Assembly (NCBI GenBank): GCA_012797975.1
Contig: JAAZOD010000004.1
Location: 47,366 to 111,365, forward strand
Direction of reading: 5' to 3'
DNA length: 64,000 nt
Source of the DNA: Pelolinea sp.
GTDB taxonomy: Bacteria; Chloroflexota; Anaerolineae; Anaerolineales; Anaerolineaceae
Position 1 is the first letter of the stretch; every line of letters starts with the position of its first letter. Under the pieces are notes generated by a model that searched no databases, was not told the DNA's origin, and saw nothing but the letters and a program-made list of their open reading frames with translations. This document shows positions 26,676 through 34,411 of this stretch, one piece after another. The translations under genes and the position numbers were made by a program.

Positions 26676-27800
26676 CTACCGACAGGCATTAGATTGGTGC
26701 TCTCCATAACTCTCGGCAAAAACATGGGTTCCGCTTCCATCACAAGCTGAACGGAAGTAATAATAATCGGTCCGTTCCGGAAAGGCCACTGCGATCAAAC
26801 TCTCAACACTCACGGAACAGATCGGTGCAGGTGGCAAGCCATTCACCCTATATGTATTATACGGAGAATTGACCTCCAGGTCAGCGCGGGTGAGAGGTGT
26901 TTTCCACCAGGTATTGGATTGCCCGTTCCAACCCAAGGCATACTGCACGGTCGGATCGCTCTGCAGGGGCATTCCCACCTTCAGCCGGTTGAGGAAAACT
27001 GATGCGATGGCAGGTTTTTCTGCGGGCTGGATCGCTTCCCGCTCCACCAGAGAAGCCACGATGATGGCCTGGTAAGGGGTCAACCCTTGTTTGACAAAAG
27101 CATCAACCACGTCAGGCGTAAATTGTGCCGCACTCTGATCGATTAAATCCTGTAAAAACTCCTGAGCGCTCGCTACACGCAAGATGGTATATTTTCCCGC
27201 CAGTATCAGCCCTTCCAGGTCGGATGCTTCACGATAGACCTCCGGCAAGGTGATGCCAGTTCGAGATTGGATCAATGCAAGCAGCTCATCGGAAGAAAAA
27301 CTCAGCCCAGAGGTTGGGATTAGATTGGCGATTTCCTCCAGGCGCATCCCGGGCAAGATCACAAAGTCGACATCTTCAGGGGTGGGATCGATCATGGCTG
27401 CCGCCAGTTCCAGCGGAGTCTGTGCAGCAGAGAAAAAATACGTGCCACTTTGCAGAATGCGATCATATCCTTTGTAGATCAGGTAATTCAGAAAGTTTTG
27501 ATCACTTTCAATGAACCCAGACTGAGCCAACCGTGTGCTGATCTGAGCAGCCGATTCCCCTGGTTGGATTTGAAATTCTTGTGGTTCCGCAGAATCTGCT
27601 TGCTTGGCACGTGTCAGTTGCCCGCGTTGCAGGTACAAAGAAACCGCCAATCGCCTGACCTGACCCATACTCAAAGAAACATCCGGCTTCCCAAACGTAG
27701 AACTGACCTGCGCCGGGAAAAAGAAGAAAAATGATCCCAGCCCTACCAAGATCAGGAGAACAATACAGGAAAGTCCAATCCATAACCTGCGTTTTTGCAT
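26676..27800 (-). CDS. mltG: Endolytic peptidoglycan transglycosylase MltG (YceG)
   Basis: 374 residues. One membrane span (about 8-28) anchors an extracytoplasmic part. A LysM-like subdomain ('FQIQPGESAAQISTRLAQSG') precedes the catalytic domain with 'VASLVEREA' (putative catalytic Glu), 'IASVFLNRLKVGMPLQSDPTVQYALG' and 'SPYNTYRVNGLPPAPICSV'. It cuts nascent glycan strands and so sets their length. Next to ruvX, an arrangement common in many bacteria, and 3 bases from its stop. Confidence 0.92.
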   Translation of the reverse strand: MQKRRLWIGLSCIVLLILVGLGSFFFFFPAQVSSTFGKPDVSLSMGQVRRLAVSLYLQRGQLTRAKQADSAEPQEFQIQPGESAAQISTRLAQSGFIESDQNFLNYLIYKGYDRILQSGTYFFSAAQTPLELAAAMIDPTPEDVDFVILPGMRLEEIANLIPTSGLSFSSDELLALIQSRTGITLPEVYREASDLEGLILAGKYTILRVASAQEFLQDLIDQSAAQFTPDVVDAFVKQGLTPYQAIIVASLVEREAIQPAEKPAIASVFLNRLKVGMPLQSDPTVQYALGWNGQSNTWWKTPLTRADLEVNSPYNTYRVNGLPPAPICSVSVESLIAVAFPERTDYYYFRSACDGSGTHVFAESYGEHQSNACR

Positions 27801-27803
27801 GGT

Positions 27804-28256
27804 TCACTCATCCTTTTCACATTGAGCATCGATATACGATTGCAGCAGGATGCAGGCCGCTATATCGTCCAAATGCCCCTGCCGTCGTTTTCGGCGCACA
27901 CCCATCTCGCGTCGTGACTGCTGCGCTGCCTTGGTGGTGTCCGTTTCGTCCCAATATTCCAGAGGAAGCTCCAACAATCCTAGAATGGCATTTCCTAAAC
28001 GTTGTGCTTTGCGACCTGAAAAGCTGACTTCACCATTTTCATCATAACTGATGCCAATAATGATCCCGGCAACTTCATGTTCCTGGCAAATCTTTACAAT
28101 AGAACGAGCGCTTTCTTGATAAGAGGCGTGGTTGATGACACACAATGGCCGTGAGATTGTGGCGGTTGGATCAGAAATGGATAGCCCAATCCGTTTTTCA
28201 CCCGGGTCGATCCCTAGAAGGCGCCCTGTACTGTTTTTCTTTTCCATTTCAGGCAT
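27804..28256 (-). CDS. ruvX: Holliday junction resolvase-like protein (RuvX/YqgF)
   Basis: 150 residues of RNase H fold. Seen are 'LLGIDPGEKRIGLSISD' (first catalytic Asp), 'AGIIIGISYDENG', 'PLEYWDETDTTKAA' (usual DER.TT region) and 'HLDDIAACILLQSYID' with the last acidic residues. Relatives process the 5' end of pre-16S rRNA or resolve junctions. It heads the ruvX-mltG-ppgK unit and is divergent from the lipoprotein at 28363. Confidence 0.92.
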   Translation of the reverse strand: MPEMEKKNSTGRLLGIDPGEKRIGLSISDPTATISRPLCVINHASYQESARSIVKICQEHEVAGIIIGISYDENGEVSFSGRKAQRLGNAILGLLELPLEYWDETDTTKAAQQSRREMGVRRKRRQGHLDDIAACILLQSYIDAQCEKDE

Positions 28257-28350
28257 TATACATTACTTGCATCCTTGTTCAGCATGGACTGATTGGTTGA
28301 AGAATAAAATCTATTTTTTCAAATCACCATTATTTTTCAGCAGTTTTCTT

Positions 28351-28356
28351 TATAAT
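28351..28356 (+). promoter_or_regulatory. -10 element that would give a leaderless mRNA
   Basis: TATAAT ends 6 bases before the ATG at 28363, so transcription would start at or next to the start codon. There is no regular ribosome site. No clear -35. Confidence 0.4.
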
Positions 28357-28362
28357 AGGGAT

Positions 28363-29196
28363 ATGGATACAAAACACACTTTTCGCACGATGAAAGCTCT
28401 GTTGGTCGGTTCACTTCTCTTGTTCTTACAGGCCTGTAATTTTCCACTGGCACAAAATAATTCTTTCAACGACAAGGTCGCCACACAGGCGGCTATGGCA
28501 TTCACACAAACCGCTCAACAGAGCCAATTGCTGGCTACCAATATCCCCGCCACAATGACTCCCGCCCTACCAACGCTCACACCCACCAGCGCACTGGATG
28601 ACCCCAAAGCAGGTCTGGGCAACGCTGCCTGGCAGGATTCTCTAACCAGTGGCAACAGTTTTGGGCTGGGAAGCGCAGAGGAACAGATCAGCGGCACCAA
28701 TGCGACAGTCTGGGTAAAAGACGGCAGCTTTCAAATGTACCGTCCCACCGCCTCAGGTGGATATATTTGGTACTGCGCCTATCCCAACATTGCTGATTTT
28801 TATCTCGAAGCAAAGTTCGAGGTGCAGTCGTGCAACGGAGCGGATGAATATGGCCTGTTCATTCGCAAATCCGATTTCTCCGATAAGTCAGGGTATTATT
28901 TCCTTGCAACCTGTGAAGGAAAATTCAACCTTATGCGCTGGACCGAAAGCGGTTCCACCCTGCTGGGAGATTGGAAGACCAGTGATACGCTTGCCAAGGG
29001 ACCGGATGCAGTCAATACCCTGGGCATTCGGGCAAAGGGGAACACGATCCGATTGTACATCAACGACAAGTTCGCAGCGGAGTATGAAGACAATGTTGGC
29101 ATGAAATCGGGGTACTTTGGGCTATTCAGCAACGCTAAGCAAACTGCCGGTTTGCTGGTAAAAATGGATGAAATCGCGTACTGGAATTTACCGTAG
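28363..29196 (+). CDS. Lipoprotein with a concanavalin/LamG-like beta-sandwich domain
   Basis: 277 residues from the ATG at 28363; the frame is open further upstream but over ruvX. The signal peptide ends in a lipobox 'LLLFLQAC', so Cys 25-26 region is the likely lipid anchor. A Thr/Pro/Ala-rich linker (about 60-85) leads to residues 120-277, whose pattern ('FYLEAKFEVQSC', 'GLFIRKSDFSDKSGYYFLAT', 'NTLGIRAKGNTIRLYINDKFAAEYED', 'GYFGLFSN') is that of a jelly-roll, as in DUF1080-like or LamG domains. It may bind polysaccharide outside the cell. Substrate unknown. Confidence 0.75.
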   Translation: MDTKHTFRTMKALLVGSLLLFLQACNFPLAQNNSFNDKVATQAAMAFTQTAQQSQLLATNIPATMTPALPTLTPTSALDDPKAGLGNAAWQDSLTSGNSFGLGSAEEQISGTNATVWVKDGSFQMYRPTASGGYIWYCAYPNIADFYLEAKFEVQSCNGADEYGLFIRKSDFSDKSGYYFLATCEGKFNLMRWTESGSTLLGDWKTSDTLAKGPDAVNTLGIRAKGNTIRLYINDKFAAEYEDNVGMKSGYFGLFSNAKQTAGLLVKMDEIAYWNLP

Positions 29197-29208
29197 AGCA
29201 GCATTTCT

Positions 29209-29244
29209 CCGTCGGATTGCTCGGTTGGTTGGGTAATCCGACGG
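29209..29244 (+). terminator. Rho-independent terminator after the lectin-like lipoprotein
   Basis: CCGTCGGATT at 29209-29218 pairs with AATCCGACGG at 29235-29244; ATTTTT follows. The AddB-like gene starts 41 bases later. Confidence 0.8.
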
Positions 29245-29285
29245 ATTTTTGAGAAAAAATCCATTTTTCGGTTAGGATTAAGGGG

Positions 29286-31388
29286 ATGGATGATTTGTAT
29301 TACACCACCCAACAACAAGACGTCTTGAATGTGGAAATAAATTCCCATGTTTTTCTGGAAGGGCCATTCAAGAGCGGGAAGACCAGCGTTGGATTGTTTC
29401 GAATGAAAGAAATGGCAGCCCACGCTGACCCAACGCATCAAATCCTGGTTCTGACCCCTCAGCGTTCTTTATCCATCCCCTATCGAACCTGTATGCAAGC
29501 TCCCAATTTCCCCGCCGGTGTATTACCAAACGTGACCACTCTGGCAGGGTTAGCTCGCCAGCTCATCCGGCTTAGCTGGCCACAGATCACGGAACAAGGT
29601 GGTTTCCGCAAGCCGGACCAACTGCCCACCTTTTTAAGCATGGAAACCGCCCAGTATTTTCTCAAGCAGATCTGCCAACCCTTGCTTGCCAAGGGATATT
29701 TTGTAGAAATGCACATTGACCAGGCCCGACTATTTAGCCAGATCCTGGATACCATGAACAAAGCCGCTCTGGTTGGGTACCCACTCTCTGAAACCGCTCA
29801 ACGATTGAAAGACGCTTGGAACGGAGAAGCCATCCGCCAGAGCCATTATGATCAAAGCCAGGAATGTGCGCTGGCATTCCGCTCCTTCTGCTTGCAAAAT
29901 AACTTGTTGGATTTTTCTTTGCAGGTAGAGATATTCCGCAATTGTCTTGCCCGGGACTCAGTTTTGAAAAGAAATTTCTTCCAATCCTACCAATATCTCA
30001 TTGCCGATAATCTGGAAGAAGATGTGCCAGTTCTGCATGACCTGCTGCTTTCCCTGCAAGGCGAAATCCCTTCCATGCTGTTCATCAAAGACAGCCATGC
30101 CGGCTTCCGGTCTTTCCTGGGCGCCGATCCAACCAGCGCAGACCGCTTGAAGCATATCTGCCCCCATTCTTTTGAATTTTCAGAGCAGTTCGATATCTCT
30201 GCTCCCATTCACGCTTTTCAGTTTTCTTTGTCGAACTGCATCATTCAAAAAGATACCTCACACATCTCCCCGGAAGTTACGCGCGCTTATTCCCTGCGAA
30301 GCGTGCAATTCTACCCGCAGATGATCGTAGATGTTTGTCAGACCATCCAGCAGCTCATTCACGATGAACTGGCTGGGCCGGAAGATATTGCTGTGCTTTC
30401 CCCGTATTTGCCCGACTCGCTCAAGTTTTCGCTTTCACAAAAATTAATAGGGATGAACATTCCTTTCCTTTCTTCGCGTCCCTCACGCTCACTGGCAGAA
30501 GAACCCATCACGCATGCTGTGCTGACTTTCGCCAAAGCTGCTCATCCCCACTGGAATCTGGAGATCACCCAGCAGGAACTGCGCCAGGCGATTATGGCAA
30601 TTCTTCCTCATTGTGATCTCATCCGCGCCAGTCTGCTGGCGCAAAATACATTGGTAGAAAAGAATAAGTTGAATCATTATTACGATATTCCGCCTTTTAC
30701 ACGCGAGCGTATCACGGACATGCTTGGGAATGCTTTCGATGCCGTAGTGGATTGGATCAATGAGTATCAAAAAGAAGACACCCTCCCACTGGATATCTTC
30801 CTGTCACGTTTTTTTGGAGAGCTGTTTTCACAATCTGGTTTCAAGTTGCATCAGGATGTCGATAATGCTGTTCTGCTGACCGCACTGATCCAATCCATCC
30901 GCGACTTTCGGATGATGTTCTCCACGCTGGCCGAGGAACAGCAACAGGATATCAGTAAGATGTATATCGAAACATTGCAAACCGGGCTGTTGCCTTCCGC
31001 CCATACAATCACTGCCTCCGAAAATGACCATGCAGTGACCATCGCACCCGCCTTCACATTTTTAATGAAAAACCAAACGGTCAAATACCAGTTCTGGCTG
31101 GATATCGGCAATATCGGCTGGTGGGAACGGCTGGATCAGCCCCTCACCCATCCATACGTGCTCAGCCGCAACTGGCCACGCGATAAACGTTGGATGGATG
31201 CACAGGAATTTCAGGCCAACCAAAATGCATTGGCGCGCTTGGTGGCAGGACTGCTTGATCGCTGCAGCGAACATGTTTATTTGTATGTCGCTGGATTGAA
31301 CCAGGCAGGCATGAGCCAGAGCAGCCCCTTACTGAGCGCCATGCAGTTATTCCTGAAGCGCAGCTACGGGATGGAACAGCATGAGTGA
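29286..31388 (+). CDS. AddB-like helicase-related protein (first gene of helicase/nuclease set)
   Basis: 700 residues. Walker A is intact as GPFKSGKT (residues 26-33), after an N-terminal Q-motif-like 'YYTTQQQDVL'. The position expected for motif II reads 'YLIADNLEED' near residue 240, so DExx is weak. No obvious motifs V and VI. This mix of a P-loop with worn helicase motifs recalls AddB of the AddAB complex, but without its C-terminal nuclease. The last 8 bases overlap the UvrD-type helicase gene. I infer a subunit of an end-processing recombination complex; direct evidence is limited to the P-loop and context. Confidence 0.65.
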   Translation: MDDLYYTTQQQDVLNVEINSHVFLEGPFKSGKTSVGLFRMKEMAAHADPTHQILVLTPQRSLSIPYRTCMQAPNFPAGVLPNVTTLAGLARQLIRLSWPQITEQGGFRKPDQLPTFLSMETAQYFLKQICQPLLAKGYFVEMHIDQARLFSQILDTMNKAALVGYPLSETAQRLKDAWNGEAIRQSHYDQSQECALAFRSFCLQNNLLDFSLQVEIFRNCLARDSVLKRNFFQSYQYLIADNLEEDVPVLHDLLLSLQGEIPSMLFIKDSHAGFRSFLGADPTSADRLKHICPHSFEFSEQFDISAPIHAFQFSLSNCIIQKDTSHISPEVTRAYSLRSVQFYPQMIVDVCQTIQQLIHDELAGPEDIAVLSPYLPDSLKFSLSQKLIGMNIPFLSSRPSRSLAEEPITHAVLTFAKAAHPHWNLEITQQELRQAIMAILPHCDLIRASLLAQNTLVEKNKLNHYYDIPPFTRERITDMLGNAFDAVVDWINEYQKEDTLPLDIFLSRFFGELFSQSGFKLHQDVDNAVLLTALIQSIRDFRMMFSTLAEEQQQDISKMYIETLQTGLLPSAHTITASENDHAVTIAPAFTFLMKNQTVKYQFWLDIGNIGWWERLDQPLTHPYVLSRNWPRDKRWMDAQEFQANQNALARLVAGLLDRCSEHVYLYVAGLNQAGMSQSSPLLSAMQLFLKRSYGMEQHE

Positions 31389-33606
31389 ATTCGTCCCGCG
31401 CACTGCACAAGCCGAGATCTTACGTTACACTCATGGCAAAATGGGCATTGCAGCCGTGCCCGGCAGTGGAAAGACCCATACTCTTTCATACCTGGCCGCC
31501 ACCCTGATCGCCTCCGACCGTGTCCAAGAAGGGCAGGAAGTGTTGGTGGTAACACTGGTGAATTCGGCCGTTCAGAATTTTTCCAAACGCATCTCCTCTT
31601 TCATCCGGCAGTTCCATTTGCTGGAGAACATTGGCTATCGCGTGCGCACCCTGCACGGGCTGGCGCACGATATCGTGCGCGAACGGCCTGATCTGGCCGG
31701 GTTGGAAAATAATTTCCAGATCCTGGACGAACGCGCCAGCAATGATATCCTGGAGCAGATCGTCACCACCTGGCAGCGTAATCATCCGGATTTTCTGGAA
31801 AAATACACTCATCCAGACTCTGTAGAAAAGCTGTCGTATCTAGGCAGCAAGTGGAAGCTGGTGCTGCAATCCATGGCATCCAGCTTCATTCAACAAGCCA
31901 AAGATATGGAATTGACCCCTGCCCGGATCGACGATGCCATGGCACAAAACCAATGCGAACATGACCTGCTGCGCTTTGGGGTCGAAGTCTACCGTGATTA
32001 TCAAAACGCTTTGAGTTATCAGGCAGCAATTGATTTTCAGGACCTCATCCGCCTAGCCTATCATGTTCTCAAACTTGATAATGATTATTTACAACGCCTG
32101 CAGCAGCGCTGGCCGTATATCCTGGAAGATGAAGCCCAAGATTCTTCCGCCCTTCAGGAAAAGATCCTGCGCCTGCTGTGCGGGAAAGATGGGAACTGGG
32201 TGCGCGTGGGTGACCCCAACCAGGCCATCTATGAGACTTTCACCACTGCCAATCCCCGCTATCTGCTTGATTTTCTCAAGGAAAAGGACGTGCTGCCGCA
32301 TGACCTGCCCGAATCGGGTAGATCCACCCCCAGCATCATCCAGCTTGCCAACCACCTGATCGAATGGAATCAGTCCCAGCCGGCTCCAGAACTGGTAAGT
32401 TCACTGGTGCCCCCTCTGATCAAACCCACTGCAGATGATGACCCGCAACCCAATCCGTCGGATGCGCCGGAAAAGATATTCCTTTTCGCCAAACAGCTCA
32501 CTCCCGAAAGAGAAGAAGACATGATCGTGCAGTCGGTAGTGCGCTGGCTGGAAGAAAATCCGGAGCAGACGGTGGCGATACTGGTAACACGCAACGAAAA
32601 AGGTGCCAACTTGGTGCAGAAATTGAAAGATCGGCATATTCGTACGGTGGAATTGTTGCAAACCAGTTTTGCCACACGAAAAACTGCAAAGAAATTGGCG
32701 AATCTGCTTGCTTTCTTCGCGGACCCGCTCAGTTCAAAAAAGCTCAGCATGGCTTTTGAAGCATTGTACGAGGATCAATTTGAAGAACCCGAGCTGAAAA
32801 CCGCTTTGCATGTGTTCTGCGGGGATTTGAAGAAACAAAGCAAATTGGAGGATATCCTCTTTGGATCGACCGATATCCCCATGGATGGTCAGGTTGAGGT
32901 AGAAGAACAACACCGGGTGGAGCAAGCTTTCCAGCAGTTTGTGCAGTTCTTGCATGACCATCAAGCCGCTTCCCTGCTGCCCATCCACCAGTTCCTGCTG
33001 ACCCTTTCCATGCATCTCTTCACCAATCCCCAAGACCTGGCTCTGACCTATAAACTGGCAGAAATGATGGAATGGGTTGCAAAGGGCGATCCAGCTTTCA
33101 CCATCAGCGACTGTGCAATGGAGTTGGACAAAGTGGCCCACAACCGGTTGCGCGTGACCGGATTTTCTGAAGAAGAACTGGAATTCGATCCCGATCAACA
33201 CAAGGGTGAGGTAGTGGTCGCCACCATTCATAAAGCCAAGGGATTGGAATGGGATCGTGTGTATCTTGTTTCAGCCAATAACTATGATTTCCCATCCAAC
33301 CAGCCTTATGACCAGTATATTTCGGAACGCTATTTCATCCGCGACCGACTGAACCTGGAAGCGGAATTGCTGGCCCTGTTGCAAGGTCTGCAGGACAACA
33401 AAACACCGCGTGAAGGAAATGCCACTCATCAGGCACGCATCAGCTACAGCGCGGAACGACTGCGCCTGCTGTATGTGGGTATCACCCGCGCCCGAAAGGA
33501 ACTGGTGATCACCTGGAATGAGGGGAAGAACAAGAATTGTGTGATGGCAATTCCTTTTGTGGAATTGAACGCTTTTTGGGAGCAAAACAATGCCGAACCT
33601 GCCTGA
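31381..33606 (+). CDS. UvrD/Rep-type superfamily 1 DNA helicase
   Basis: 741 residues. SF1A motifs run in order: I 'AAVPGSGKTHTLSYL' (Lys 31), Ia 'VVTLVNSAVQNFSKR', II 'YILEDEAQDSS', III 'WVRVGDPNQAIYETF', IV region near 345, V 'VVVATIHKAKGLEWDRVYLV' and VI 'RLRLLYVGITRARKELVI'. It should unwind DNA 3' to 5'. It is shorter than AddA and has no nuclease domain of its own. Start and end overlap the neighbours by 8 and 17 bases, so it is made together with the AddB-like protein and the nuclease. Confidence 0.9.
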   Translation: MSEFVPRTAQAEILRYTHGKMGIAAVPGSGKTHTLSYLAATLIASDRVQEGQEVLVVTLVNSAVQNFSKRISSFIRQFHLLENIGYRVRTLHGLAHDIVRERPDLAGLENNFQILDERASNDILEQIVTTWQRNHPDFLEKYTHPDSVEKLSYLGSKWKLVLQSMASSFIQQAKDMELTPARIDDAMAQNQCEHDLLRFGVEVYRDYQNALSYQAAIDFQDLIRLAYHVLKLDNDYLQRLQQRWPYILEDEAQDSSALQEKILRLLCGKDGNWVRVGDPNQAIYETFTTANPRYLLDFLKEKDVLPHDLPESGRSTPSIIQLANHLIEWNQSQPAPELVSSLVPPLIKPTADDDPQPNPSDAPEKIFLFAKQLTPEREEDMIVQSVVRWLEENPEQTVAILVTRNEKGANLVQKLKDRHIRTVELLQTSFATRKTAKKLANLLAFFADPLSSKKLSMAFEALYEDQFEEPELKTALHVFCGDLKKQSKLEDILFGSTDIPMDGQVEVEEQHRVEQAFQQFVQFLHDHQAASLLPIHQFLLTLSMHLFTNPQDLALTYKLAEMMEWVAKGDPAFTISDCAMELDKVAHNRLRVTGFSEEELEFDPDQHKGEVVVATIHKAKGLEWDRVYLVSANNYDFPSNQPYDQYISERYFIRDRLNLEAELLALLQGLQDNKTPREGNATHQARISYSAERLRLLYVGITRARKELVITWNEGKNKNCVMAIPFVELNAFWEQNNAEPA

Positions 33607-34411
33607 CTTTCGTTTCAGTTCGCAATCGTTGCAGGATTTTGAAGAATGTCAGCAGCGTTTTTTCCTGCGTTATATTCAAAAAATGGATTGGCCGGCAGAG
33701 GAAAGCAGCCCCTACCTTGCCTTCGAACAATTCCGGCAGAAGGGCTCTCAATTCCATGCCTGCGTGGAACAATATTTTCACCATGGAGATCCTGAAAAGA
33801 TTGAGCGTCTGATCAAGGATGATGATCTTCGGCTATGGTGGAAAAATTTCCTGCGTTTCAGCATGGAACAGCAATTTACAACTGCCAGTTCCGAGATCCT
33901 CTTTCAAACCAGTCTGCAAGGGCATATCCTCATCGCGAAATATGATCTGCTGGTGCAGCAAGAAGATGGCAGTATGACCATCTTTGATTGGAAGACTTCG
34001 GCAAGTTTGAAAAGAACCGATCGTGAGTTTTTGAAGAAGAAAATGCAGACGCTGGTATATCCCTATGTTCTGTGCGGATCGGCCGGGTCACAATCCATAC
34101 AACCCGCGCAAGTAAAGCTGGTGTACTGGTTCCCTCAATATCCCGACCAGCCCGAGCAGTTCCCCTACTCTTCCATTCAGATGCAACAGGACGAACGAGT
34201 GCTCCTGGAGCGCATGGAGGAGATCACACGAAAAACGCTGGATGAGTTCCCGAAGACGGAGGATGAAAAACGCTGCCGCTATTGCGTTTACCGCTCTTAT
34301 TGTGAACGCGGCAAGCGAGCCGCCAACCTCTTTGAGGATGATCTCGAACTGGACTTTGACCTGAGCGAATTGGACATGGATATCGATCAAGCACTGGAGA
34401 TTCCATATTGA
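33590..34411 (+). CDS. PD-(D/E)XK nuclease with four-Cys (Fe-S type) arrangement
   Basis: 273 residues. RecB-family nuclease core: His 56 in 'GSQFHACVEQYF', Asp 119 in 'IAKYDLLV', Asp 133 and Lys 135 in 'IFDWKTS', and the Q-x3-Y motif at 153-157 (QTLVY). Cys 20 plus Cys 229, 232 and 238 (CRYCVYRSYC) fit the iron-sulfur staple of AddB and Cas4. Seen alone it could be Cas4, but there is no CRISPR gene near, and it sits inside the helicase set. The start overlaps the helicase by 17 bases; the end overlaps recJ by 4. Confidence 0.85.
   Translation: MPNLPDFRFSSQSLQDFEECQQRFFLRYIQKMDWPAEESSPYLAFEQFRQKGSQFHACVEQYFHHGDPEKIERLIKDDDLRLWWKNFLRFSMEQQFTTASSEILFQTSLQGHILIAKYDLLVQQEDGSMTIFDWKTSASLKRTDREFLKKKMQTLVYPYVLCGSAGSQSIQPAQVKLVYWFPQYPDQPEQFPYSSIQMQQDERVLLERMEEITRKTLDEFPKTEDEKRCRYCVYRSYCERGKRAANLFEDDLELDFDLSELDMDIDQALEIPY

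Noticed and set aside
28132..28362. Upstream extension of the lectin-like lipoprotein
   Set aside because: It lies over ruvX on the other strand and would bury the signal peptide.
33590..34411. Cas4 of a CRISPR system
   Set aside because: The Cys layout fits Cas4, but there is no repeat array or cas gene, and the gene is embedded in a helicase/recJ operon.
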